Source: Echiichthys vipera (lineage: Eukaryota > Chordata > Actinopteri > Perciformes > Trachinidae). Taken from it: a stretch of 64,000 nucleotides of DNA. The number at the start of each line of letters is the position of its first letter. Positions within the stretch are counted from its first letter, which is position 1. Below are positions 21,982-34,996 of the stretch, piece after piece. Under the pieces are notes generated by a model. The model made no database searches. It was given only the letters and a program-made list of their open reading frames with translations, and was not told the origin of the DNA. The stretch covers positions 12,553,412-12,617,411 of the forward strand of contig OY829656.1 in the NCBI GenBank assembly GCA_963691815.1. Direction: 5' to 3'. The position numbers and the translations under genes were made by a program.

Positions 21982-24900
21982 TTCATATGAGAGGATGGGA
22001 ACCCCCTCTGCCCCTGTGGTTAGTGATTTGTGTGGACCAATTACACAGGTCATGCAATGGGTCACAATCAAGGAAACACAGTTGGGAACTGCGGCTCTGC
22101 AGAGAGACGATCGTATCAATAAGTAACTATGTAATGTTTCACCATCACACTTTATAGCTTTTTATGAGGGTGTCACACATCTCACCTGTATGCGTTTAGA
22201 CTTGATTAGCGGAAAGGTCTCACCTTTTCTCACTATTTTTTGTTCGAAACCATACATGAAACCAATGTCTAGTTCATTGTTTTCACCAAAGCAGCAAAGC
22301 AAATAGCTTATCTTATCTTTAGTTTAGATGCCTCAGTGACACATATATGTGTACGGTAGCTTCTGCAGAGATAGCCCCAAATGTCCTTCAGTATTTGTCT
22401 TGAAATACATTGTTTATTAGGAGAAGTAGTATGTAGTATTGGAATTAAATGTAAATATATTCAAAGAGGGAAGGTTGTTAGTGCTATTTCCACCATCTTA
22501 AATCACTGCTGTCAATATTCAGATTTTCACATTTCCTGTGGTTGAACTTCAAGATGAAAGGTATGGCTTCCTCTCCGCCCTCCTCAGCTGCTAAACTGAT
22601 AGACATCTCAGGTTTCAGGCCTCATTGAAAAGCTCTCTCTGGGTAATTAGGGTTAATTGGAGAAGTTTTAACCCTAGGGAGCTTTATTTTTTCCCCCTTC
22701 ATGGCAAAAGCTAAAATTGAGTCTAGAGACTGTCGATGGCTTGAGGGGGGGATGTGTGACGGGATCCCCTCTACCGTGACCCCATGACCTCGCCAGAGGT
22801 GATGCTTGTGTTGGGATGATCACAGGAGTGGGGGAGAGTAATGGTGGTACTGAACGTCAATGAAAGAAAAAAGGACCATTTTAACAATAAAATCCTGTTG
22901 ACTTAATCTATTGGACAGCAAGAAATATATTTCTGAGAGAACATTATATGTCATATGTCTCTATTTTTGGCAAAACTACATTTTGCACTATGGACAAGCC
23001 AAGCTTTCTCCAGCTCTTCCACTTGACTGTCAGTTTACCCATCTATCATACAGCTACTAGGTATCCAAGAAGCGTCTTCACTGTTCCCTGTAAGCATGGT
23101 CCGTAGTCGTCATGCAGCACAGACAGGGTTTCTCCTCTGAGGCCACTGTGCTAATCTCCTGCAGCCTTAATGTGATTATGGTAATGATCACACAAATGAC
23201 CCCAGGGGCTTTGGGGGGATCCGTGATTCACACATCCTCACACAGCGGCTGCACAGGCACTGTGACTCCACTGGCCCGCATACGAGACCACCAGACTGAG
23301 CCAGTCCTGGTGGCCTGCCCTTGTTCTTCTGTCCTCGCTGGGCTTGGAAGAGTAGAGTGAATGGCCAAATAAATTCCAGCCAGCAACAAAAGAGCTGAAC
23401 GGCCATGAGAGAGATGGATATCTTTTGTTGTCTGACACTCAATGCCGTATTCCAATCCAATTACCTCAGCCTTTTGCAACCCCTCCTATCACAGTGCATG
23501 GCATTGAAGCCTGCCTGAATTCAGACTCGGACCCCTAACAAGAATGTGGTGGATTAGGTGCTTAGTGAGCATTCCCTCCCCCTCCTACCTTTACTAAAAT
23601 CTCTACTGCATTCTCTCCTAAAAAGATTTACAACTACCAGCCTTCTATTTAAATAGTATCCCATTTATTTTAATGACATTATTGTCTGGCTCCAAAGACA
23701 GAGAACAGAATATTTTCCTCTTGTATTCATATATGCAAAACTGACTTGCATTAACAAGGGCTTGTGTGGTGGACAGTCACCAGCAAGAAACAAGAAAGCA
23801 CCATGTGACACAGTAAAGGCAAATGTATGTTTCTGCATCAGGAAGAAGTGACGTACATCACGAGCTTAAGCATGCCAAGCCCAGTCGATTTTTCTTCAAC
23901 ACTTCTGGCTTTAGATCGTACCGCAGTGAGGCCGTGTTGGGGCAAGTTTCCAGGTGAATATGTGAATATGGCCCTCCGTTTACCCATTGGCCAAGCAGGG
24001 CTACCGTGGCCTGAGGTGGAGATGAGAGTCTCTGGGTTGAGGCTGGTACAGCAGCTCATTTCTCATGATTACTTATTATCTAAAAACAGAAAAAAACAAC
24101 TGACAGTATTGGTCAAATGAGGACATTTGGGTTCGTCCTATCTGGGCAGAGGAATAATAAACCATCAATTGTAAAAATGTGTCAAATGCATTGTCAAGGC
24201 AGACATTATCTGGGAAACGTCACCTTAATTTACACGGTCATGGACATAAATTGAATACCGGATTATGTTAAATCATGTTTAATATCAGCCGAAATAAAAA
24301 AGTATTTCTTTAGGTGTCATACAAAGTCGGACATTACGATTTAGGAATATCAACTGTATAAAATCAAGGATGTATGTGAAGAGTTTGACAATAGAAGGTT
24401 GTCTTCACATTTATCCTCAGAAGAGAGAAAGTGTATCCGCGCTCACCTTAAATATGAGTTTAACACAGACGTATAGAATGAATTTGTGATTTTGTTTTTA
24501 ATGTCATGAAACATGTCAAAATGAGGGGAGGGGGCATTTAAAATATGCTTAGTGATCTACAGTTCTTTAATACAGTGGTGGTGGAATAAAACTAAGTGAA
24601 CTAAACTACCTAACTGTATGTACAACAGTTAAAACTGGCTACACTATGACCTGCTACAACAGTAAATGCTACTTACAGAATGCATTGATGCATCAGTGGG
24701 CTACTACTGTATTAATGTTATTTATTACAAGATTTAATTTCAGGCAAAACGGGTACTTTTATTATTATTATTATTACATTTAATACTACATTTAGCTGAT
24801 AAAAGATATATATACTTTTCCTTAAGCAGGATTTTAAATGCAACTATTTGGTTCTAATGGAGTATTTTCACAATGTACAGGCTAAGGCAACCAAATCTCA

Positions 24901-25370
24901 AGAAGATTTGGTCTTAGAACCACCCATTCATTTTCTCGTATTTGAAGCCTGGTTTATAATTGCCCAGAGCCATTTATTGGGCGCTACGAATGTCTATCAA
25001 ATGTGTCTGTACGTAGCTCATAGCCAATCCTATTCGCCCAATTGCCTTAGCCACTAACAGGGCTAGCTTACATATGAGGCTTTTGCCAAAGCCAGTTGGC
25101 AAAGACATCCTTCTGGGTAATAAAAAATACTTTAATGCCTTTTTTTATAAACTACTTAGAACACTATCTAGGGCTGCATTGAAAGGTAACTTTGCTTCTG
25201 CTGCCATGTTGGATCCGTAGATGTAAACAAACTAAAAGCTTCGGTGTGTTGCATAGACGTCGTCATCATCTTGCTGTCCCTCCATGTTCTGTGATTGGTT
25301 CCCTTGCTGAGGTGAAAATTGGATTCATGGAATCCAGGCTGCCAAACAGGGCGAAATGAACCAACTAGCC

Positions 25371-25398
25371 AACTAGCCTGGGTATACCCAGGCTAGTT
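25371..25398. repeat. 28-bp perfect palindrome
   Basis: Centred on GGTATACC, with 14-bp arms and no spacer. It is preceded by a partial direct repeat of its own left arm (CCAACTAGCC at 25361-25370). Confidence 0.95.
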
Positions 25399-27309
25399 TA
25401 GTTCAACTTAACTAAATGGTCCAAGTACATCTTCCACCACTGCAGACATGATGAGGAGATATACAGTATATTCTGTCACGTAAAGTTGTTTCCAGTAAAA
25501 CCTCCTCTGCACTCTTATAACAAAGGGAATGAAAGAACAGACTGTAAACACAATCCCTTCAGGTTTACAGTGAATGCACGATATGGCCTAGTAATGTCGG
25601 ACTAATCTATGTTGTGTTGTGGTAGGTTGACGATCAATAGCTAAAATCTATGATGAACAATTTGTCGTAAAAGTATCATGGTGGGAAAGCCAGAGGCGTG
25701 CAAGCATTTTATTTCTTTATGCATGAATTATTTACACAGTAAAGTCAGTCTATCTGTGTGTGAGTGAAAAATGTGCGAGGTGAAGAAGCACATCTGAAGA
25801 GGACACGAGTGTCCAGACCACTCCAGAAAGGGAAGATAATTCTGTCGCTCAGTGTTCATCCCATTTCAAAGTATCACAGTGTTTACATGGTGTGTTTATG
25901 GGAGCTGCTTTTACAGACCGTGTTACAGATGGAATCAGCATTTGGTGCTCAGATAAATATTATTTTACACTGTTAAAGGTGGCCACGTTGTTATTTTCAA
26001 CGTTTACCCGAGACCCGTTCTGTGAGGTGATGGTATTTTGAAGTCTGACTGTGTTTGTGGTAAGTACCTCAATGTGGTTAGTGTACAGGGAGTCCAGCTG
26101 CTATAAAGAGGTTAAGTAAAAATTGGATTATAGAGGGAGCAGGTTGAGAGCATGGGTTTTGATTATCCCTGGTTCAAATTGTGCTGTGGTGATGCTATGG
26201 GTGACTCATATAAGACATGTTTATTACAGTTGTCTATTCTTCTTTTAATTTTTATTCTAAAAGTGGTATTGTGTATGTCATTGGCTCTAGGGAACTACAG
26301 GAATTTACTTTTGAGCGTGAACATCAATAACGTCACAAGAGACGACTGGATCAGCACTCTGCATTAAGAACCTGTGAATGAGTCATTGGCCTGTGTGTGT
26401 GTCCTTGCACATCCTTAATGGCCAGGGAGGTGTTTGATCCTCTGAGGGGAGGGAAGGTGAAAGGACTGCAGCCAGTGAGACAAATCAGATTATCCCTGCT
26501 TAGGCTAGTAGCCTATACTACCCACCAGTGTAGCATTTCCACCTGGCTAACAATACCAGGTCTCATACTGCTGAGCTGATCCTTGTGATCATGTGATGAA
26601 GTGATGAGTGCGTAATATGTCATAGCACAGTTGTTTCACTGTGGAGAGTCAAAGTGTAATCGATTAGATTAGCGGAAAAGGTTTGAGAAGAAGCTGCAGA
26701 GGAATGTTTACAACTTAAATCATTGATCAATGTGACAATGTCTCAGGTGGGAGGATGCAGACTACTCAGGCAGGAAGATTAGATCCTTTGCCCGTCACAC
26801 CATCCAAGGTGGTCTCCCAGAGTTCGGAGGGCTTGTGTGTGTTGCCCTCAGGATCAGTGAGTCAGATCAGTGCTCTCTTCAAACAGGATATTGGCCCTCG
26901 CATGAGGTGAGTGCAGCTAATTACCTGAACTTCCTATCTGGAGGAGGTGACACTGATAAAACTCTTCCTCTCTTTTGTCCCTGTTTCTCGATCACGTTAC
27001 ACTTTGGATCACGTGTGAGAGGAAAGAAAGAGAGACGGTTATTCATCTTATTGTAAAGTCTCAGAAAAATGACCTGCAGACTTGTCGAGAGGAACTTGAT
27101 GTACTTAAGCCCAGTCAAAACGACATCCATTGCCAGCCTTGAGGGAAAATATTGATGCTGGCAAAGTCTTGACGTCCCCTGTACCATGACGTAGCGGTTT
27201 TTCCATGACACATTTGATGATTGCTTCCAAATGGACCTGTCAGTTTTAATATAGGCAACCCCGGCATTTCACTTTCCGCTAAAGTAAACAAAATCCACCG
27301 GCTCTTCCC

Positions 27310-27311
<2 letters not shown>

Positions 27312-27405
<94 letters not shown>
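27312..27405. repeat. (AC)n microsatellite with AT interruptions
   Basis: A long AC tract broken by ATAC units near 27372 and 27402. Confidence 0.97.
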
Positions 27406-27407
<2 letters not shown>

Positions 27408-28395
27408 GAACATGTGATCCCACACCACAAATGAGTCTTGAGATAGAACAGGCATTCACAAGCTGATATATGTTTTCATGTACAATCTTCTCACTCTTTA
27501 GTGAGGCGGTGTGAATTGAGTTGTTTTTGTATGTTTTGCAGATTGAAAGCCACAATGTTATTTCAGCATAACGGGATGTATGACATTAAAAAGTAACATG
27601 TGGTGTTAGGAAGTAAAAATATGACCAATATGAGGTTTAAATTCAATAAAAGAAGCCTGCCAGAATGTTTACTTTACGCTTTTCCTCACAGTAATTAATT
27701 ACAAATAGTCCAAGTCTGTTCTGTTAAACAACAACAAACACATTTCTTGTCATGTACTGCACAGTGTTGGGCTTGGACCCATTGCCAACAGTTAGTGATT
27801 CAATATACTGACAATTAGATTATACAGTGTCAACTAACATGGGAAGGACAATATTCAGTCTGTTTATAGATGTGTGTCTGACTGCGCTACAGAAGAAGCG
27901 GAGCAGTCACAAAGAACATGGAAAGATGTGGGAACAGCTAACTTACAAGACACATGGCGAAGTTGAATATTGGACGGGTCCAGTTCATTGGAGCATGTCA
28001 ACTACCTGTTAATGTTAAACTAATGAGCCTACATTCATTCCCATTGTGAATGTGCTCCTAGTTTAAACAATCTGACACATGATGTGCAAGTTTAGAACAG
28101 AGATGACTGTTAATGTGTTGGATCAGTTCTTTTTGTCTCAACTTTTCTGTACTGAAAAACTCATGTGTTACAACTTTAAAGGTTCCATATCATACTTATT
28201 TTCAGGTTGATGCTTGTATTTTGGGTTTCGACTAGAACATGTTTACATGCTTTAATGATTAAAAAAAAACATTTGTCTGTCTGAATATACCCGTATTCAC
28301 CCTCTGGCGAGTCAATTGTATTCACCCTCTGTCTGAAACACTCTATTTTAGCACCTGTCTCTTTAAGCCTCCCTGCTCTGTCATTGCAGCCTGGG

Positions 28396-28442
28396 AATGA
28401 CTCTAATGGCACTGTAGCTGCTACAGTGCCATTCGAGTCATT
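28396..28442. repeat. 47-bp near-perfect palindrome
   Basis: Arms of 23 bp pair with one mismatch (28404/28434) around a single central base at 28419. The related copy at 31185-31215 has only the left arm. Confidence 0.93.
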
Positions 28443-28464
28443 CAATCGTTCTGTGAATTGAAGG

Positions 28465-28904
28465 CGCTTTCACACCCGATAGTCCATTAATAGTCCACTT
28501 ATGGGTGTGCACCAGATGCGAAAATTAATAGATATTTTTTTCCAGCTGCTCTGGTTCTCTTTCAAAACCTACTCATTTGATCTGGTCCGCTGAGAATGTA
28601 AACAGAGTGACAGCAGACAAAGCACCCATCACAAGTTATGACACATGTCCCAAAGGAGAGACAACCGCGGGTGTCGATTTTGGCGTTGGTCCTCCTTGGT
28701 TGTTGTTGTGGTGACAGGGGGAGTACTTAATCATTACCTAAATCACGTAGCTGCCTACATGAGCTGGGTTGGTCCAAAAATGTCTTCTACCAGGTCTGGG
28801 TCCGTTTATTTGGTCCACTTCCCACCTGCACAGATGAACGGTAGCAAATGAGGGAATACACTCCAGTTTAATTCAACCATCTTAATAAGGTTGGTGTGAA
28901 AGCG
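28465..28904. mobile_element. nested short element with 12-bp terminal inverted repeats
   Basis: The ends are CGCTTTCACACC (28465-28476) and its exact reverse complement (28893-28904). The related copy at 30951 is continuous at this point (CTGTGGATTGAGC), so this is an insertion. The flanks TGTGAATTGAAG and TGTGAAGAG suggest an imperfect target duplication. No coding capacity is seen. Confidence 0.65.
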
Positions 28905-28982
28905 TGTGAAGAGTGTTTTGATGCTTTTGTATTTATATTGCACTCAACCTGCTTTATAATTAAACAAATCATATGGAACCTT

Positions 28983-29290
28983 AAAAGAAATTGTTTGATA
29001 TTTTGGGAAATCCACTGAACTGCTTTCTTGGTGGGAGATAGACTCTCATTTCTGTACAATAAGCTACATTCAGCAAACTGTTATCTTACCTTAGCATAAA
29101 GCAAGATGCAGCTGCTTTTTTTCCTTTTGCAGATTAAGCAAATGAGGTGCAATGTGTTAATTTGTGAGCTGTTGAGATGGTAGACTGACTTTGCTACCTT
29201 GGATAGAACCACGTTTACTTTTTCCCCCTTTTTAGAGCTAATTGACTGCTAGCACTAGCCCCACACAAAACAATAAATAATAACTGATTT
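28983..29290. repeat. dispersed teleost repeat fragment
   Basis: Phrases such as TGATATTTTGGGAAAT, CTCATTTCTGTACAATAAG and CCTTAGCATAAAGCAAGATG match a repeat seen in many fish genomes. A second degraded copy is at 52238-52385. The family name is not certain. Confidence 0.5.
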
Positions 29291-30950
29291 TCTGGCCACT
29301 TGGGAGCAGGAGAAATCATCACACACAGTATTAACTTGATATGGTATGGATTTGTCACTACAAGCAACACTTGTCATATACAAGTAGTCATGGGATCCAT
29401 TTTTAATATAGAAATATTGATTATACCTGCTCAATCTGTATTAACTCATGCTTTGTTGGATCTATTTTCCTGTTCATTGTGTGTGTTCCTACTTTGTTTA
29501 TACTTTCGGCATATATGAGCATAGTTTCCCAATGTATTGATAAAACGGCTCATTGATTTATAATCCGGATTCAATATACGTGTAATGGCAAATAAACTGA
29601 CTAATAAGGAGAGACGTTTGTTTTACTTTAAACTGGGTTTGCAGAGAGGCAAAGACATTTAACAAACTTGCAACTGAATAATGTACAGCCAAGTTATGGA
29701 AGCTGCAATACTAACATTGGACTGTTCACTTTTTTGACTTGAGCTGACAGACTTAAAACGTATATGTTGTTACCCTCTTTTGAAGACTGATTAGATATTT
29801 TTCAGACAGTTGGTGAAGACAAAGACCATCCCGTGCTTCTGTCCAGTCTTCACTCGTGACACTCGATCAATTGTAAACCTCAGTATGGTTAACTGCACTA
29901 TAGCTTATAGGCAACAGTTGGGTTTTATTGCCATCTCTTTTTTTTCTTGGGTTAGGGTCATAAAGCTGTCAGTGGGAGCAATATTTTCCACACAGTTGAT
30001 GACAAATAGCATGTAGGCGATGCATGCGTGGGTGTCATCCAAACAACATACCGTACTGTAATGTGTAATACTTTTTCAAATGATCAGTTTGGCTCATTGG
30101 GTTGTAATCTTAAGGCTGCTTGTTTTGTTAGTGTTGGAGAAAATAACAAATAACTATCTGGCTAGACTATCTGGAGTATTACATTACTACATTGCTATTG
30201 CAACTTTAAATGAAAAAATGGCCAATTCCTTTATCCTCAAGTAAATCCTCCATGTTTCTGCAGTTGAACATGTTGGCTACATACTTTTTCCTACATCATG
30301 TGAAGGCAGGGAAATTCTGTGCATGACATTACTGCATCCAAGGCACCATGAAAAGTAAGAAATGGGAATGTTCAGGTTCATAATTTCCTTCTTCCTACAC
30401 CTCAGAGCATTCCAGTGGTTGAAGTGGGAATAAAATAGACATGGTGAAAAAATGTGTTGCATTTATTCGGCTGCTTTCAGAGTACACAAGTTAAAAGAAA
30501 AAGAAAAAAAAACGGATGAAGACCGCATATGTATTACAGTATTCTGTTCTATTAATTAATCTTGAATTAAGCCAAGTATAGACACTTAAGTTTGCCTGAA
30601 AGTCTAAAACATGCTAGTTTTTCTTCCTTTATAGCACTGTATAGCTAAACATCCACTCAGCTTTAAGTGTGAGAGCAAGTCTTGCCTTTTGAACTCAGGT
30701 CAGAAAGAGGATACCTTTGCATGCTTGGCAGACTCACGGCCCTTTGAAGAGGTGTCAATTTGCAACAAACTGGCATCTCTGCCTGGTTCTGTCCTCTCGC
30801 GGTTACTCCACACTAAATGGTCCAAAACACCAAGCAAGCAAGCAAAATGTTCCAATTAGAAGCACACGGGAGAGAGGAAATATTGAAATACATTTATGAG
30901 CAAAGGCAAAACGTGACAAGTCTGCACATGTTAATAGACTGACTCAAGGT
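29291..30950. other. intergenic, nothing recognised
   Basis: AT-rich sequence without a supportable gene, RNA or complete element. Confidence 0.6.
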
Positions 30951-31375
30951 TTTAAAGGTCCTATATATGCTCATTTTTAGGTTGCTACTCGACCATGTTT
31001 AGATTCTTTAATGTTCCAAAAACTCAATTTTTTTTCTCATACTGTCTGTCTGAATAAACTTGTATTCACCCTTTGTCTGGAACGCTCCGATTTAGCGCCT
31101 GTCTCTTTAAGCCCTCCTCCAGAAAAAGCCCAGTCTGCTCTGATTGGTCTTCCACATCTGCACTCTTGGTATCTCTGCAGCTGTGGAATGACTGTAACGG
31201 CACTTTCTACCTATATATAGTATAGTTGTGACATCACAACCAAACAGAAGACCTGAAGGCTCGTTTAAAGGCCCAGTTTCTGAATAGGGTCTGTTTGCAT
31301 TTTTTTCTGTGGATTGAGCTTTTTGATACTTACACTTTGATATATAGCACCTCAACCTGCTTTATGATAAAATAC
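30951..31375. mobile_element. dispersed fish repeat (copy 2), right end lost
   Basis: Starts TTTAAAGGTCCTATAT and shares CCTGTCTCTTTAAGCC and CAACCTGCTTTATGATAA with copy 1 at 28175. The expected inverted right end is absent. Confidence 0.6.
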
Positions 31376-33123
31376 ACGGCATGTCACTTAACTTAACAAA
31401 ATGGGACTTAGTAGTTTTGGTGAGAGTAATTAAAAGATAAAGGGTGCAAGGAGGAGGATCACAAACCATTTAACAGTATAAATGTATGACTGTTCACTGT
31501 TGTTGGCTTTGCTGCTTTGTTGCCTTACACTGATGAAACATATTTCTCTTTTAATATATCGCATATGTTGTCACAAAAGAACATATTGTATACATACTGT
31601 AAATACGTATGTCAGTGATGTTGAGGGTGACAGTGTAACTGTGCCTTTCTGCATGCTGTCTGGGGCTGCCTATAGGCTGGCAGCAGCAGACAGTGTTTTG
31701 ACATGAGGGTGCCTGTCTGTCACTGGCTGAGTCTACTTGTGCTGAAAGAGAGCGAACCGCTGGCAAGTCTCACAGGATCTGTGAATCGAGGTCCGCACAG
31801 CAGAAGGGGCCCACTGTTTTCTTAATTCACTGACAGACACAGCTAACTCTGTTTATGATGAAGGCTAAACAAAAACAGTCTGGGAACCATAGACTCCAAA
31901 CCTTGTTTTAATTATTTTTATTTGATAATCTTTTTCAGTCTGACCTAATCAGAATCCCTGAACGCATTTTAATGTGGTGTGCATATGCTTGAAAGTCTCA
32001 TCTCCCTCACTGCATTATGCTCTATGTAAATCAGAGGGGAAAAAGGAGATCTTTTGTGTCAGCACATCTGACATTCTTTTGTGCTAAGTTAAAAGCTTGT
32101 CTAGTGAAATCATGCTTCACTGCTATTATGGACATGTGGTTTGTGCACGTTCATTATGAGGAGCATGCGGGTGACATTATGTTAGTTCTTGGGGTTGAAA
32201 GTGAGAGGTTGTGCTCATTAACAGGCTCAGTATGAGTACCAGTCTGGGACAAATCTGTGCGGTCTTAACGATCATCCACCGCAATAATGTTAGCTATGCA
32301 AAAAAAATTAATTAATGGAGGACAATGTGAACATGTAGTCATGGTTACGTGATGCCATTAACAAGTTTCCTTGCCAACTCATAAAAAACGCTAAAAACCT
32401 CATATTAATTCTGGCTCAATTAATACAGAGTGCATTCACGTTAACCAGCAATCATTACGCTCCAGTGATCTAAAGGCCATTGTCACACAGGCACTTGAAG
32501 AAGTCTTTTGTGTAACAGAAGAATGGCAGAGTGACCCCCGGCAGCGCAGACCAAGGCCAGGGAGACGTTTCTTCAGTCCCACCGCCCTCTCCTCTCAGAA
32601 GCCTGGAGTAAAATTTCAGGGTCCGAGTGGCCATGAGTGTTGCTGAGTGATAGGCACAGAGAGGAGACCCTACACCCAATAGCTTTGATGATTGAAACAA
32701 AACACAGAGCCCCCCTCCCCGACTAAAGCCCTCAGGTCTCTGACTAAGAACTCTGTCATGCTTGTAGGAGGGCTGCAGCTTCCAGAGTTTGAGTATTTGT
32801 GCCCCGTTCTTAGTGTATGTGTTTAGTCTAGATGTGTTTACATTAATAACTCAAACCCAAAGCTGCAAACAAGACTCTAGTATGGAGTCCACTCTCATCA
32901 ATCAACATGTTGCAGCAGATTCACTGATGGCACGCAGAAGACCAGACAGTCTTGACAATGACAATGATTTTGTGAGGTCAAAGTTGGATCTGCTGGGTCA
33001 CAATTCTTTGACCTTCTATGAGATAAAAAGCCCTGTTTGTGTATCAGCTCCATCTCCCCACATCAAGGTGCAGCCCTGTCTCCTACAAAGTAAGTTAATA
33101 TATTCCAATTTACTTTGCGACTA
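31376..33123. other. intergenic, nothing recognised
   Basis: No supportable gene. Frames of 60-110 codons (for example 32789-33127, plus) show no known similarity. Confidence 0.6.
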
Positions 33124-33131
33124 TTGACAAT

Positions 33132-34037
33132 CAGTGTTGGAGTTGTTACTCAAAAGATGTAATAAATTATTCGATACTCGTTACTCTTTTTAAAACTAAT
33201 TTCATTACTTTACTTATTACTCTGTGAAAAGGTCATTTGTTACACTACTTTTTATATTTCTTTCCGTTACTCCTAAAAAAAATCCCCAATCCTGTCCTGT
33301 TTGTCCCGAAAATGAACTATTATAGTCTATGAACAAGCTAAAGAGCTGTCTGTGTGCTATTATATTTGACTTGGCTTGAGGCTTAAAGGCAAAAAGTTAG
33401 ACTTAAGCTACTAACTAATTTGACAGTATTATTAAAAAATGCTGCACTAAAAGCACATATGCCTTTCGGAGCACTGTCAAATTATCCTGAATAATGAATA
33501 ACATGATGAGATATGCAACAAACTGCTGCCTTCACCTGAATAAAGCAGACCAGATGTCGGCAGTTGTAGAGACAAAGTTTATATCTTTGAAAGCTTTCTT
33601 CAGCTCAGCTTCCATCAGAGTGTATTCTTTGTCCAGATAGTTCGCAAATTAAGTTTTACCTGGGAGTCTTCCGTCACCTGCGGCCGGTATTTTCTCAAGG
33701 ATCTGTCGAAAAGAAGTCAATTGTGGAGAGGGGGAACATCTCATCTACCACATATCCAGCCATCCTCTGTGGCCACGGAGGGCTCATCGGTGCGGGGAGT
33801 TTTTCCACCAGCTTCAAGTTACTGTGCTGTCATAGCAGGTGTTTCAGGAGGTTTGAGGTTGTGTTTTTCACAGTTGAAAGAGTCTTGTCACCCACAAACA
33901 ATTTACATTTGACCACAATGTCTGTGTGTATGTCACAATTGTCTGATTTTTTTTTATTAGTAAATCATTACACTTCTTGATACTGGGAAAAGTAATATTA
34001 TTGTGCGTTACTAGTAACGCAATTCTGCCTAACACTG
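33132..34037. mobile_element. non-autonomous hAT-like element
   Basis: The ends are CAGTGTTGG on the left and, inverted, CAGTGTTAG on the right. They are followed inward by GTTACT-rich subterminal sequence typical of a widespread fish hAT group. The flanking 8-mers, TTGACAAT (33124-33131) and CTGGCAAT (34038-34045), match at 6 of 8, fitting a decayed 8-bp target duplication. No transposase frame was found in the 906 bp. Confidence 0.7.
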
Positions 34038-34675
34038 CTGGCAATATATTTTCCAATCCACAGAGTGAAGATGTTATTATACTGCACAGAATACATAGGG
34101 AGGTGGTACAGAGTATAAAACTGGTAACTGGGGTTCGAGTTCTGTATCCCACGTGTTGTTAAAGCTCCTAATATACACTAAAGATTATAATAAATAAAGA
34201 TTAATGCTCTTCATGCAGGTCAGGTGTCATTGCTCTGCTTGGTTGTAGGACTATCCAATTGTGTCTGGAGGCCTTTTGGACTGTTTTTTATTGATAACCC
34301 CTTTTGGAAATCAAAAATGAAATGACAGTTCCAGACTAATACACATTTGCAAATTAGTCTGGTTATATCGGGCATTAATGAGTAATTTACGCTTTAGTAG
34401 CCAGGAGCCGATATTGTAGGGAAAACATAATTACATAATTAATATGTTCTGCAGGTTTAGTGTAAACATTTCACTCCTACCAACTTGAAAACGAAACAGA
34501 TCTCCTATTGGCAAGACGACATCATTTGTCAGTGACACTTATTTCATGAAAATAACATAGACATGTGGGAAGAAGCAATAGATTGTCATGATGTGCTAGA
34601 GTAGAGAAGCTAGTAGGCCCAATGCATTTCTGCAACTCCCTCTGAATAATAAACAGTATAGTTGATGCATTTTTT

Positions 34676-34996
34676 TGGCCACTAGAATATTTGTTTACCC
34701 AAGACATGGACGTGATAATAGTTTCCATATTTTGAGGGATAAAGCATGTCCTGTGGGTGTTTCCTATAGGTGTGGTGACCAGCAGTCAGCTGGGTTGTGG
34801 CTATTGAGGTTAGTGGCTGTAGAGTTTGGAAATCATAGCATACTAATGCAGAAAGCAATACGAAGAAAGCAAGGATTAGCATGCCTTTGACTCAGCCTCA
34901 GGATGCTGATTCAAAGCGGACAGCTTATCAAGATAAGTGGTGTTTGGTGAGAGGTGGGAGGGGGAAACGTAATGGTAGTAACGATAAGGATCTTGC
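34676..34996 (+). repeat. duplicated segment, copy A
   Basis: Aligns in the same orientation with 37577-37900, with scattered substitutions and small indels. Shared blocks include ATATTTGTTTACCCA, AAAGCATGTCCTGTGGGTGT and a 22-bp block with inverted GATA sites at 34919-34940. Confidence 0.85.

Larger units (their letters stand above)
21020..28174. other. intergenic DNA upstream of jag1, no gene recognised
   Basis: No frame longer than about 100 codons resembles a known protein, and no tRNA or rRNA is seen. The stretch contains CA repeats (21927-21977, 27312-27405), a 28-bp palindrome (25371-25398) and an ATT tract near 24761. The piece at 22600-22760, with GGGTAATTAGGGTTAATTGG, is a homeodomain-motif-rich candidate regulatory segment. 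In human, the 5' side of JAG1 is also a gene-poor region. Confidence 0.7.
28175..28986. mobile_element. dispersed fish repeat (copy 1) with nested insertion
   Basis: The ends are inverted: TTTAAAGGTTCCATAT (28175-28190) and the reverse complement of ATATGGAACCTTAAAA (28971-28986), with one mismatch in 16. The interior matches copy 2 at 30951-31375 (for example GCACCTGTCTCTTTAAGCC and CAACCTGCTTTAT). This is a non-autonomous DNA element of a type widespread in percomorph fishes, recognised from memory without a firm family name. It is interrupted by a second element at 28465-28904. Confidence 0.7.

Noticed and set aside
34120..34165. GGTTCGAGTTC, resembling a tRNA/SINE B box
   Set aside because: No matching A box or cloverleaf could be found upstream, so neither a tRNA nor a SINE is supported.
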